A stretch of 32,776 nucleotides of DNA from the NCBI GenBank assembly GCA_937891825.1, contig CALAHN010000045.1, forward strand, positions 1 through 32,776, in the 5' to 3' direction. The stretch comes from an uncultured Alphaproteobacteria bacterium (lineage in GTDB: Bacteria > Pseudomonadota > Alphaproteobacteria > Bin95). The position numbers were made by a program, and so were the translations under genes. A model generated the notes under the pieces. The model was not told the DNA's origin and did not search any database. It saw only the letters and a program-made list of their open reading frames with translations. Below are positions 11,221 through 18,742 of the stretch, one piece after another. Numbering within the stretch: position 1 is the first letter of the stretch; each line of letters opens with the position of its first letter.

Positions 11221-11697
11221 TTAGCGCTTCAGGGCGGCGCGCAGGAGCGCCAGGTTCTTGGTGTTGGCTTTATGGGCCACATCGAACAGATCGCCGACCA
11301 CCGGGATCGAGCCGACGACCAGGTCGATCAGGATGTTGGCGAGCATCTGCCCAATCACCCGCTTCTCGACGCCCGCATGAATGGCGGCGAGCACGAACAG
11401 GCCTGAGATCAAACTCGACGCCCCGTCGCCGATGCCGGGCATGAGGCCGATGATCGCATCGAGCCCGAAGCGGATATCGGTGCCGGGCACGCGGAACGCC
11501 CGGTCGAGCAGCCATTCCAACCGCGCAAGCGTCGCATCGCTAGGCCAGCGCCCCCCGGGCCGCCCCGCATCGCGCCTGGGCGGGTTCGCCGCGCTCGGTG
11601 ATGATCGGGGTGTGGCCAAGGGGCGTTCGCGCCATGCTTCGCTAGTCGAACGGCTTGAACGGGCCGGGGAAGACGCCGCGCGGCTTGATGAAATCAT
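11221..11697 (-). CDS. DUF4112-like membrane protein
   Basis: The C-terminal 100 residues match the DUF4112 pattern: LARLEWLLDRAFRVPGTDIR, then FGLDAIIGLMPGIGDG, two hydrophobic segments, and GSIPVVGDLFDVAHKANTKN. The family is widespread and of unknown function. The ATG at 11697 would overlap the hydantoinase gene by 56 bases and give an unusual Ser/Arg-rich N-terminus. A TTG at 11619, after the hydantoinase stop, would give 132 residues with a more typical N-terminus, so the start is unsettled. It is the last gene of a minus-strand group with the hydantoinase and the msrP-like gene. Confidence 0.75.
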   Translation of the reverse strand: MISSSRAASSPARSSRSTSEAWRERPLATPRSSPSAANPPRRDAGRPGGRWPSDATLARLEWLLDRAFRVPGTDIRFGLDAIIGLMPGIGDGASSLISGLFVLAAIHAGVEKRVIGQMLANILIDLVVGSIPVVGDLFDVAHKANTKNLALLRAALKR

Positions 11698-13084
11698 ACG
11701 GTCCGCGCGCCATGAAGCGGCCGCGGCCAGGCGCCGCCTTGAATGCGCCGTCCTGCCAGAGGACCTCGCCCCGCGAGATTGTCGTCGTCGGCCAGCCGGT
11801 CACTGCCATGCCTTCATAGGGCGTGTAGTTGACGTCATGGTGCAGGTTGGCCTGGCGGATCGTAGTCTTGACGTCCGGATCCCAGATCGCGATGTCGGCG
11901 TCCTTGCCGGGCGCGATGTCGCCCTTGTTCGCAAGCCCGAACAGGCGCGCCGGGTTGCGGGCCGAGATGGCGACGAAGGTCTCGAGATCGATCCGGCCCT
12001 CGACGACGCCCTTGGAGAACAGGATCGGTAGCCGCGTCTCCAGTCCGGGCACGCCGTTCGGCATGCGCGTGAACGGCGTCTTCGGGCCGTCCGGCAGCTT
12101 CTCGCCTTCAGCTTCGCCAAAATTCGAGGGCGCGTGGTCGGACGAGACGATGTCGAGCACGCCGGTCTTGATGTAGTTCCAGAGGTTCTCGTGCTCGGCG
12201 GCGTCCCTGGGGGCAGGCGAGCAGACCCATTTGGCGCCTTCGCCATTCGGCTTGTCCAGATCGTCCGCCGTCAGGGTCAGGTACTGGGCGCAGGTTTCGC
12301 CGAAAACCTTCAGGCCGCGAGACTGGGCGCGGCGAATTTCCTCGGCCGCCTCGCCGCAGGTCACGTGGAAGATCTGGACGGGCTGATCCAGCAGCTCCGA
12401 CATGGCGACGACACGGTGGACCGCTTCACGCTCGACGACCGGCGGCTTCGACCAGCAGTGATGCTTGGCCTCGGTCAACCCGGCCGCCGTCATCGCGGCC
12501 ATCATCCACATGATCATGTCGTGGTGTTCGGCGTGGATGACCATGAACGCCTGATTGCGCCGGGCGACCGCCATCAGGTTCAAGAGGCCGGCGTCATCGA
12601 CCCGGTTCGAGGGATAGGTCATGAAGACCTTGATCGTCCGATGGCCCTGCGCGATCAGTCCCGGCAGCGCGTCCAGGGTTTCCTGGTCGGCGCGATTGAC
12701 GATCAGGTGGAAGGAATAGTCGCACGTGGCGCCCCGTTCGGCGCGCTTGTGATAATCGGCGGTCGACTGCTCGATATGCATGGTCTTGAATTGCGGGGCG
12801 AAACAGATGACCGAGGTCGTGCCGCCGCAGACGGCCGCCCGCGTGCCGGAGAGGAACGTATCGGCGTTGACGCCCCCGGTGGAGCTTGGCTGCTCGATAT
12901 GGCAATGGCTGTCGACGCCGCCCGGCATGACGATGCGGCCCTTGGCGTCGATCTCCTGCGCGCCTTTCGCAAGGTCCTTGCCGATCGCCGCGATGTGCTC
13001 GCCGACGATGCCGACATCGGCCGCATAGACGCCGCTCGCCGTCGCCACCGTGCCGCCGCGGATCACCAGATCGAAATTCGCCAA
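11642..13084 (-). CDS. dihydropyrimidinase / D-hydantoinase family amidohydrolase
   Basis: 480-residue metal-dependent cyclic amidase of the dihydropyrimidinase, hydantoinase and allantoinase group. Binuclear-site residues are visible: HCH at 60-62, Lys152 in IKVFMTYPSN (the carboxylated lysine), His184 in HAEHHD, His240 in IFHVTCGEA and Asp316 in SSDHAPSNF. Length fits the family. Substrate cannot be assigned from sequence: dihydropyrimidines, 5-substituted hydantoins or a related cyclic amide are possible, and no pyrimidine-degradation genes lie nearby. The start is a TTG at 13084 with AGGGAG upstream; the ATG at 13091 is in another frame. It begins 56 bases after the msrP-like stop, so the two are likely co-transcribed. 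Confidence 0.9.
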   Translation of the reverse strand: MANFDLVIRGGTVATASGVYAADVGIVGEHIAAIGKDLAKGAQEIDAKGRIVMPGGVDSHCHIEQPSSTGGVNADTFLSGTRAAVCGGTTSVICFAPQFKTMHIEQSTADYHKRAERGATCDYSFHLIVNRADQETLDALPGLIAQGHRTIKVFMTYPSNRVDDAGLLNLMAVARRNQAFMVIHAEHHDMIMWMMAAMTAAGLTEAKHHCWSKPPVVEREAVHRVVAMSELLDQPVQIFHVTCGEAAEEIRRAQSRGLKVFGETCAQYLTLTADDLDKPNGEGAKWVCSPAPRDAAEHENLWNYIKTGVLDIVSSDHAPSNFGEAEGEKLPDGPKTPFTRMPNGVPGLETRLPILFSKGVVEGRIDLETFVAISARNPARLFGLANKGDIAPGKDADIAIWDPDVKTTIRQANLHHDVNYTPYEGMAVTGWPTTTISRGEVLWQDGAFKAAPGRGRFMARGPYDFIKPRGVFPGPFKPFD

Positions 13085-13140
13085 GGCTCATCTCCCTGTC
13101 AGGATTGCAATGCTGACAGAGAGATTAATCCACTGGCGGC

Positions 13141-14103
13141 TCAATAGAAAAGTTTCTTCGGGTCCATTCCGGCATAAAGGCCTGCGACTTCTTCGGCATA
13201 GCCGTTGTAGAGCAGCGTCGGCACGTCCGACGATGCGCCGAGCGGCCGCTCCTTCGCCTGGCTCCAGCGGGGGTGGTCGACTTCCGGATTGACGTTGGCG
13301 TAGAAGCCATACTCGTTGCCGATCAGTTGTTCCCAGTAGCTTTTCGGCTGCTGGTCGGTGAAGGTGAACTTCACGATCCCCTTGATCGACTTGAAGCCGT
13401 ACTTCCAGGGCGCGGCGAGCCGCAGCGGCGCGCCCATCTGCTTCACGATCGGCTTGCCATAGACGCCGGTCGCCATGAAGGCGAGATCGTGGGTCGCTTC
13501 ATCCATCCGGAGGCCTTCGATATACGGCCAGGGATACCAGCGTTGGCGCTGGCCGCGGGCGATGTCCGGCATCATGAACGTCTCCATGCGCAGGAACTTG
13601 GCCCCGGCTTGAGGCTCGGCCAGCTTCACAAGCTCCTTCAGGGCGAAGCCGGACCAGGGCACGGTCATCGACCATGCCTCGACGCAGCGATGGCGATAGA
13701 GCCGTTCCTCGATCGGCAGCTTGCGGATCAGGTCCTCGACATCCAGCTCCATCGGCTTGCCGACCATGCCGTCGATCTTGACCGTCCATGGGCGGAGCGG
13801 CAGATCCTGGGCGCGTTCCCAGATGTCCTTGTGGGAGCCGAATTCATAGTAATTGTTGTAGGTCGTCGCCAGCCGCTTCTCAGTAATCTCACGGTCGATC
13901 TTGTAGGCATCGTTGCGCTTGGCGGGGTAAAGCTCCGGCGCGATCGGGGCTTCGGGCTCGGTCCGCGCGAAGGCCGGCGTCGCGAGGCCCGCGGCCAGGA
14001 GGCCGCCGGCGCCGCCAAGCAACTGGCGGCGGTTCAGGAAAACCGTTTCCGGGGTCGCGTCGCGTTCGGGAATGGCCCAGCGGGCAGGGCGGCGGATCAA
14101 CAT
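13141..14103 (-). CDS. msrP: MsrP-like periplasmic molybdopterin oxidoreductase catalytic subunit
   Basis: 320 residues of the sulfite-oxidase fold. MsrP (YedY) repairs oxidised methionine in periplasmic proteins, with electrons from the membrane haem protein MsrQ. The N-terminus carries a twin-arginine signal (LNRRQLLGGAGG, Arg25-Arg26) with a cleavage site near PAFA. Cys140 in LYRHRCVEAWSM is the expected molybdenum ligand. TYNNYYEFG, WYPWPYIEGLRMDEA and GAPLRLAAPWKYGFKSIKGI are typical MsrP segments. No msrQ gene is next to it or elsewhere in the window. Divergent from the enoyl-CoA hydratase gene across 104 bp. Close relatives include other YedY-like enzymes, so the symbol is by homology. 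Confidence 0.9.
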   Translation of the reverse strand: MLIRRPARWAIPERDATPETVFLNRRQLLGGAGGLLAAGLATPAFARTEPEAPIAPELYPAKRNDAYKIDREITEKRLATTYNNYYEFGSHKDIWERAQDLPLRPWTVKIDGMVGKPMELDVEDLIRKLPIEERLYRHRCVEAWSMTVPWSGFALKELVKLAEPQAGAKFLRMETFMMPDIARGQRQRWYPWPYIEGLRMDEATHDLAFMATGVYGKPIVKQMGAPLRLAAPWKYGFKSIKGIVKFTFTDQQPKSYWEQLIGNEYGFYANVNPEVDHPRWSQAKERPLGASSDVPTLLYNGYAEEVAGLYAGMDPKKLFY

Positions 14104-14207
14104 GGAATGCTTGCTCCTAAAGCTTGCGCGTCTTTCATCAAACTAGGATGCTCCCTGCCGGAAGGCCAATCACCGCTGCGTCAACAGCGGGCCAGAGGAG
14201 AGACGCC

Positions 14208-15017
14208 ATGAGCAGTTCCAAGGACAAGGTCGCGGTCGAGATCGACGGCGACGGCATCGCTTGGGTCACCTTGAACGAACCGGAAGTCCGGAACGCGCTG
14301 TCGCCGGAATTGCGGGCGCAGTTCTGCGAACGCATACCGCCGCTGGAGTTCAATCCGGCCGTCCGCTGCGTCGTCATTCAAGGTGCCGGGGACCACTTCA
14401 TGGCGGGCGGCGATATCCGCATCATGAAGGAACGGCTGGCGATGGACGCGAACGAGCGCGCCCGCGGCATCGTCGCTGGCCTGCATGGGCTGCATCACGC
14501 GATCTTCGCGCTCCGCCGGATGCCGAAGCCGGTGGTCGCGAGCGTCCAGGGGGCCGCCGCCGGCTTCGGGCTCAGCCTCGTGGCGGCGACGGATCTGGCG
14601 ATTGCGGCGGACGATGCGGTTTTTACCCTGGCCTATTGCCATATCGGCGCGAGCCCGGACGGCGGCTCCTCCTATTTCCTCGGCCGGACGCTTGGGATGA
14701 AGCAGCAGATGGAGCTGGCATTCCTCGGCGACCGGTTCGGCGCCGACAAGGCCAAGGAACTGGGCATCGTGAACTGGGTGACGCCAAAGGCCGAACTCGC
14801 GGCTGAAACCCTGAAGCTCGCGAAGCGCCTCGCCGCCGGGCCGACCAAGGCCTATGCGAACGCCAAGGCCCTCTTCAACGCCAGCAATCACCTGTCCATG
14901 GAAAGCCAATTGCAGATGGAGGCGATGCTGATCGCCGACAGCATGGCGACCGAAGACCATGCCGAGGGCGTGACGGCGTTTCTGGCGAAGCGGCAGCCGG
15001 CTTTCAAGGGCCGTTAG
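14208..15017 (+). CDS. enoyl-CoA hydratase/isomerase family protein
   Basis: 269-residue crotonase-fold protein, expected to act on acyl-CoA thioesters in the cytoplasm. The oxyanion-hole segments are MAGGDIRIM (65-73) and GAAAGFG (115-121), followed by DLAIAADDAVFTLAYCHIGA. The catalytic-loop position holds Asp151 in SPDGGSSYFL, as in many isomerase-type or PaaG-like members, rather than the paired glutamates of true hydratases, so an isomerase is favoured. The ATG at 14208 follows GGAGAG at good spacing; a TTG at 14124 would add 28 unrelated residues. No fatty-acid or phenylacetate genes are nearby, so the pathway is unknown. Confidence 0.88.
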   Translation: MSSSKDKVAVEIDGDGIAWVTLNEPEVRNALSPELRAQFCERIPPLEFNPAVRCVVIQGAGDHFMAGGDIRIMKERLAMDANERARGIVAGLHGLHHAIFALRRMPKPVVASVQGAAAGFGLSLVAATDLAIAADDAVFTLAYCHIGASPDGGSSYFLGRTLGMKQQMELAFLGDRFGADKAKELGIVNWVTPKAELAAETLKLAKRLAAGPTKAYANAKALFNASNHLSMESQLQMEAMLIADSMATEDHAEGVTAFLAKRQPAFKGR

Positions 15018-15207
15018 ATGCGGCGCCGTTAGGCAGGTTGACGGAGATACAGGCTAGGCATGCTCCCAGGATTGAGGCATATGCTTCAGGCGTCGGGATC
15101 GTCCGCCAGGGGGCTGAACGGGAAGATCGCGTGCGGCGCGGGACTGCCAATCGACGGGGTCGGGGCAGGCGGCGCTTTGAGTTCTAGGCAGGCGGGGAGC
15201 CGTAAAA
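15018..15207. other. gap between enoyl-CoA hydratase and the first repeat lipoprotein
   Basis: 190 bases without a convincing gene. It must hold the promoter of the lipoprotein pair if they are separately transcribed. A TTGACG occurs at 15038-15043, but no -10 hexamer sits at normal spacing. No T-tailed hairpin was seen. Confidence 0.4.
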
Positions 15208-16293
15208 ATGAAGACTTTCAGAGTGCGGGCGGCTGTCCTGGGGGCGGCGCTTCTGGCGGCGGCTTGCTCAAACGGCCGCGACGACAAGGGCGCGCGGATC
15301 GCCGCGCTCGAAACTCAATTGCAACAGACCGAAACGGCGCTCGCGCGGGAACGGGCCGAGAATGCGGGCGCGCCAGCGCCGCCGTCCGCCGACACGGCGA
15401 CGAGCGGAAATGGCGATAGTTTGCCGCCGAACGCCGAGCCAGGGCATTGCTATGCGCGGGTCCTGGTCCCGGCGATCTATCGCACCGTCTCGGAGCGGGT
15501 GCTGATCGAGCCTGAAGGCCAGCGCGTCGAGACCACGCCCGCGACCTACGGCATCGAAACCCAGCGCGTTCTGGTGCAGGAAGCCTCGGAGCGGATCGAG
15601 GTGCGCCCGGCCGAATACCGGACGGTGACCGAGCAGATCCTGGTGGAGCCGGAGCGTCGCGAACTGGTCGCCGTGCCCGCGGTCTACGAGACCCGGACCG
15701 ACCGGGTGCTGGCCCGCGCCGCCTATACGACCTGGAAGAAGGGCCGCGGACCGATCGAGCGGCTCGATGCGGCGACCGGCGAGATCATGTGCCTCGTCGA
15801 AGTGCCGGCGGAGTACCGCACGGTTCAGCGCCGGGTGGAAGTGAAGCCGGCGATGACGCGCGAGGTCGTGCATCCGGCGGTCTACCGGACGATCACGAAG
15901 CGCGTCGTCGAGCGCCCGGCGCAATCGCGGACCGTCACCATTCCACCGCGCTATGAAACTCTGGAAGTGCGCGCTGTCCGCACGCCGGCGCAGCAGCAGA
16001 CAGTCGTGACCCCGGCACGCTATGCCGACGTCCCGAAGCGCGAGAAAGTCGCCGACGAGCGGCTGGCGTGGCGCGAGATCCTCTGCGAAACCAACACCAC
16101 CGCGGATGTGGTGACGCGCCTGCAACAGGCGCTCAAGCGGAAGGGCTTCGACCCCGGGCCGATCGATGGCGTCTATGGCTCGCAGACGGCGGCCGCGGTC
16201 AATGCCTACCAGCGCCGCGCCGACATGCCGAGCGGCGGCCTGACCCTCGGGACGCTCGAAAGTCTGGGCATCCCGCTGGGCGGCGTCGAGTAG
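15208..16293 (+). CDS. repeat lipoprotein with C-terminal peptidoglycan-binding domain (paralog 1)
   Basis: 361 residues. A lipoprotein signal ends at the lipobox LAAAC (Cys20), followed by a short helical segment (RIAALETQLQQTETALARER) that could form a coiled coil and a Pro/Ala linker. Residues 87-290 are eight 23-residue repeats of the form [IV]PAxYxTVTERVxVxP, interrupted after repeat 4 by a 20-residue insert (179-198). Cysteines sit at 81, 195 and 293, at the edges and centre of the repeat array. The end (TADVVTRLQQALKRKGFDPG, PIDGVYGSQTAAAVNAYQR) matches the PG_binding_1 domain. Expected location is the periplasm, lipid-anchored, touching peptidoglycan. The family is seen in other proteobacteria as uncharacterised protein; no function is known to me. 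A paralog follows directly. Confidence 0.9.
   Translation: MKTFRVRAAVLGAALLAAACSNGRDDKGARIAALETQLQQTETALARERAENAGAPAPPSADTATSGNGDSLPPNAEPGHCYARVLVPAIYRTVSERVLIEPEGQRVETTPATYGIETQRVLVQEASERIEVRPAEYRTVTEQILVEPERRELVAVPAVYETRTDRVLARAAYTTWKKGRGPIERLDAATGEIMCLVEVPAEYRTVQRRVEVKPAMTREVVHPAVYRTITKRVVERPAQSRTVTIPPRYETLEVRAVRTPAQQQTVVTPARYADVPKREKVADERLAWREILCETNTTADVVTRLQQALKRKGFDPGPIDGVYGSQTAAAVNAYQRRADMPSGGLTLGTLESLGIPLGGVE
15466..16077 (+). repeat. eight 23-residue protein repeats with central insert (paralog 1)
   Basis: Units start at residues 87, 110, 133, 156, then after a 20-residue insert at 199, 222, 245 and 268. Each is 23 residues and opens with a Pro-Ala or Pro-Pro pair three residues before a near-invariant Tyr. 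Alternation of hydrophobic and charged residues suggests beta-hairpins. The period was counted directly from the translation. Confidence 0.85.
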
Positions 16294-16354
16294 CTCGATG
16301 GCCTGCGCTTGCCGGACCCAAGACGAACGCGCTAACCGAAGGGAAGCAATCCCG

Positions 16355-17509
16355 ATGCGCATTGCGCTCAGAACCCTGGCTGTCGCCGCATTGGCCTTGC
16401 TGGCCGGCGCCTGCTCGACCATGACCGAAGAGCAGATCGCGGTGAACCAGCTGCGGATCGAAACGCTGGAGCAGCAATTGGCGCAAAGCCAACTCCAGCA
16501 ACAACAATATTCCGCGCAATACAACGCCGTCAGCACGGAGAATGCGCGGCTGCGCAGCCAGATGGCGACGCTGCAACGGGCGCCGACCCCGCCGCCGGCG
16601 ACGCCGAGCGGCCCCTATGCCGGCGCCAACGGCCTGTTGCCGCCGAATGCGAAGCCAGGCGAATGCTATGCGCGCCTGTTGATCCCGGCGCAGTATGAGA
16701 CCCGCCAGGAACGCATCCTGATCGAGCCGGAGGGCGAGCGCATCGAGACCATCCCGGCGCGCTATGAGACCGTGACCGAGCGCGTTGAGGTCCGCGAGGC
16801 GTCCGAGCGGCTGGAAGTCGTGCCGGCCGCTTATCGCACGGTGACCGAGCGCGTTATGGTCGAGCCGGAACAGGAAATCCTGGAGCCGATCCCGGCCACA
16901 TACCGCACGGTGACCGAGCGCATTCTCGTCCGTGACGGCTACACGACCTGGAAAAAGGGCCGCGGCCCGATCGAGCGACTCGATGCGGCGACCGGCGAGA
17001 TCATGTGCCTGGTCGAAGTGCCGCCCGAATATCGAACGGTGACCAAACGGGTTACGGACCAACCCGCCGGCGCGCGCAAGGTGGTGAAGCCCGCAGTCTA
17101 CCGGACCGTGACCCGCCAGGTCGTCGAACGGCCGGCTGCGACCCGCCGCGTCGCCATCCCGCCGAAATACGAAAATGTCACTCTGCGCAAGATGGTCGAG
17201 CCGCCCGCCAACCGCCGCATCGTGACTCCAGCGCGCTATGAGACCGTGACGCGCAGGGAAAAGACTGCGGACGAGCGTCTCGAGTGGCGCTCGATCCTCT
17301 GCGAGACCAATACGACGCCGGGCGTCATCGCCAATCTGCAACGGGCGCTGCTTCAGGCCGGGTTCAATCCCGGCCCGATCGACGGACGCTACGGCCGGGC
17401 GACGCGAGGCGCGGTCGAGCGCTATCAACGCTCGAAGGGCCTGCCGCTCGGCGGCATCACGATGGATACTCTCAGGCAGCTTGGCGTGCAGCCGGGCCGC
17501 CAAACCTAA
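16355..17509 (+). CDS. repeat lipoprotein with C-terminal peptidoglycan-binding domain (paralog 2)
   Basis: 384 residues from the ATG at 16355, preceded by GAAGGGAAG. Lipobox LAGAC with Cys20; then a longer Gln-rich helical segment (LRIETLEQQLAQSQLQQQQY) that is probably a coiled coil. Residues 110-313 hold the same eight 23-residue repeats and central insert as the upstream paralog, with cysteines at 104, 218 and 316 in matching positions. The C-terminal domain (TPGVIANLQRALLQAGFNPG, PIDGRYGRATRGAVERYQR) is PG_binding_1-like. Around the insert a run of 25 residues starting TTWKKGRGPIERLDAATGEI is identical in both proteins, which points to recent duplication or gene conversion. An upstream in-frame start at 16298 would spoil the signal peptide. 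Function unknown. Confidence 0.9.
   Translation: MRIALRTLAVAALALLAGACSTMTEEQIAVNQLRIETLEQQLAQSQLQQQQYSAQYNAVSTENARLRSQMATLQRAPTPPPATPSGPYAGANGLLPPNAKPGECYARLLIPAQYETRQERILIEPEGERIETIPARYETVTERVEVREASERLEVVPAAYRTVTERVMVEPEQEILEPIPATYRTVTERILVRDGYTTWKKGRGPIERLDAATGEIMCLVEVPPEYRTVTKRVTDQPAGARKVVKPAVYRTVTRQVVERPAATRRVAIPPKYENVTLRKMVEPPANRRIVTPARYETVTRREKTADERLEWRSILCETNTTPGVIANLQRALLQAGFNPGPIDGRYGRATRGAVERYQRSKGLPLGGITMDTLRQLGVQPGRQT
16682..17293 (+). repeat. eight 23-residue protein repeats with central insert (paralog 2)
   Basis: Units start at residues 110, 133, 156, 179, then after the insert (202-221) at 222, 245, 268 and 291. Most units contain YRTVTE or YETVTE, and spacing is exactly 23 residues. 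The array length equals that of the upstream paralog. Confidence 0.88.
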
Positions 17510-17564
17510 GCATAAGCGCCGCCGGCTTCGGCCGCGGCGCCCTCACTCCGGGGAGATTTGCGTT

Positions 17565-18104
17565 TTGAAGCCGACCCGCAGAGCTGCGCTCGCCTGGCTT
17601 GCGGCGAGCGTCACAGCGGTCAGCGGCCTGGGCGCCGGCGCAGCCGCGCCCGCCGCGCCGCCACCGCGCTTCCGGCCGCTAGGACGGACCGAGGTCTTCC
17701 CCGATGTGGCGTTCAAGGATCGCGCCGGACGGGAGATCGGCTTCGTCGAATTGCGCGGCCGGCCGGTCGTCGCGGTGTTCTGGGCGACCTGGTGCGGCGT
17801 CTGCCATGGCGAGATGCCGAAGCTGAACCGCCTGCAAGCCGCGCTCGCGGACAAGGCCTGGATCGTGCCGCTTTCGATCGACCGCGGCGGCATGCCGGTC
17901 GTCGACCGCTATTTTGCCCGGCGCAAGCTGAACGCGCTGACGCCCTATCTCGATCCGGAGCAGATGTTTGCCGCCATCATGGGGATACGCGGCGTGCCGA
18001 CGGCATTTGTGCTGGATGCCGCGGGCCGGATGGCCGCGGTCGCGGAAGGTCCGGTCGATTGGGAGAGCGCCCAGGTCCGCCGCTATCTGCTGGCTTTGGC
18101 TTGA
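17565..18104 (+). CDS. exported TlpA/DsbE-like thioredoxin-fold protein
   Basis: 179 residues from a TTG at 17565 preceded by GGGGAGA. The N-terminus (MKPTRRAALAWLAASVTAVS) has twin arginines and a hydrophobic stretch, so export by Tat or Sec is expected. The thioredoxin active site is WATWCGVCHGEMPKLN, with a CxxC pair followed by the TlpA-type EMP. A cis-proline segment (GIRGVPTAFVLDAAGR) follows at the usual place. Proteins of this group reduce or isomerise disulfides in the periplasm, for example in cytochrome c maturation, but no such genes are here. It follows the cysteine-containing repeat lipoproteins, and shared transcription is likely (gap about 55 bp). Confidence 0.85.
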   Translation: MKPTRRAALAWLAASVTAVSGLGAGAAAPAAPPPRFRPLGRTEVFPDVAFKDRAGREIGFVELRGRPVVAVFWATWCGVCHGEMPKLNRLQAALADKAWIVPLSIDRGGMPVVDRYFARRKLNALTPYLDPEQMFAAIMGIRGVPTAFVLDAAGRMAAVAEGPVDWESAQVRRYLLALA

Positions 18105-18168
18105 CGCCCGCTCAGGCTAGGATGGCTCGATCCCTTCACCCGCCCAGATACCGGAGCCGCGCTGTCCC

Positions 18169-18579
18169 ATGAAGCTCAAACTGCATCACATCAACATCGT
18201 CTCCCACGACGTGCCGGGGCTTGACGCCTTTTACCGCGATGTCCTCGACCTGAAGACCGAGCCCGGCATGGGCGCCAAGCGGAAGCTGGATGAAGGCTAT
18301 CCCGGCGCTGTGTCGTTCATGACCGACGGCGCGATCCAGATGCATCTGGCGGAGAAAGACCTGGCGATCGGGTTTCGCACCGGTCAGGCGGTCAATCCCG
18401 TCGAACGCGGCCACATCGCCTTTCGGACCGACGATATGGACGGGTTCATCGCGCGGCTGAAGGCGAAGGGCATACCCTTCTCCGACTTTGGCGACTGGGC
18501 GATGGAAGGCTGGCGGCAGATCTTTTTCTATGATCCCGCAGGCACGGTTATCGAAGTCCATCAGGTCGAAGGCGAGTAA
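18169..18579 (+). CDS. VOC (glyoxalase/bleomycin-resistance fold) family protein
   Basis: 136 residues with one vicinal-oxygen-chelate module. LKLHHINIVSHDVPGLDAFY gives a first metal-ligand His, MHLAEKDLAIGFR and HIAFRTDDMDGFIARLKAKG carry the second half, and the C-terminal FFYDPAGTVIEVHQ supplies the terminal Glu. Members include lactoylglutathione lyases, dioxygenases and resistance proteins, so substrate cannot be assigned. It stands alone between the TlpA-like gene and a T-tailed hairpin at 18702. Confidence 0.85.
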   Translation: MKLKLHHINIVSHDVPGLDAFYRDVLDLKTEPGMGAKRKLDEGYPGAVSFMTDGAIQMHLAEKDLAIGFRTGQAVNPVERGHIAFRTDDMDGFIARLKAKGIPFSDFGDWAMEGWRQIFFYDPAGTVIEVHQVEGE

Positions 18580-18701
18580 CTCGGCGCCAAGCTGCTCAGC
18601 CTGCAAGATTGACGGGATGGCGCCCGCTTACTAAGGTTCCGCCGCGCATCGATTGGCGGGGGTTGGGCTGCGCCCCGCTCATGATCGCCGCACAAATCGA
18701 A

Positions 18702-18725
18702 CGGGCAGTTTTTGCCCGGTTTTTC
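18702..18725 (+). terminator. intrinsic terminator or attenuator before the small gene at 18743
   Basis: CGGGCA at 18702-18707 pairs perfectly with TGCCCG at 18713-18718 around the loop GTTTT, followed by a T-run. A second hairpin, GCGGGG at 18656-18661 with CCCCGC at 18673-18678, lies just upstream. It may simply end the VOC gene transcript (123 bases after its stop), but it is only about ten bases before the Shine-Dalgarno of the next gene. Confidence 0.7.
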
Positions 18726-18742
18726 TTTGCTTGGAGGCAGAT

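Noticed and set aside
12134-13147. 337-codon plus-strand open frame
   Set aside because: Antisense to the hydantoinase gene, which has all its metal ligands in the minus frame.
15010-15032. Direct repeat GCCGTTAG around the stop of the enoyl-CoA hydratase gene
   Set aside because: Eight bases repeated twice at 15 bp; too short to separate from chance.
15466-17293. Possible CRISPR or DNA-level repeat array
   Set aside because: The periodicity is 69 bp in frame with degenerate DNA but conserved protein pattern, and has no spacers; these are protein repeats.
15268-17503. Two long minus-strand frames opposite the repeat lipoproteins
   Set aside because: They mirror the repetitive plus-strand genes; their apparent repeats are the complement of the 23-residue units.
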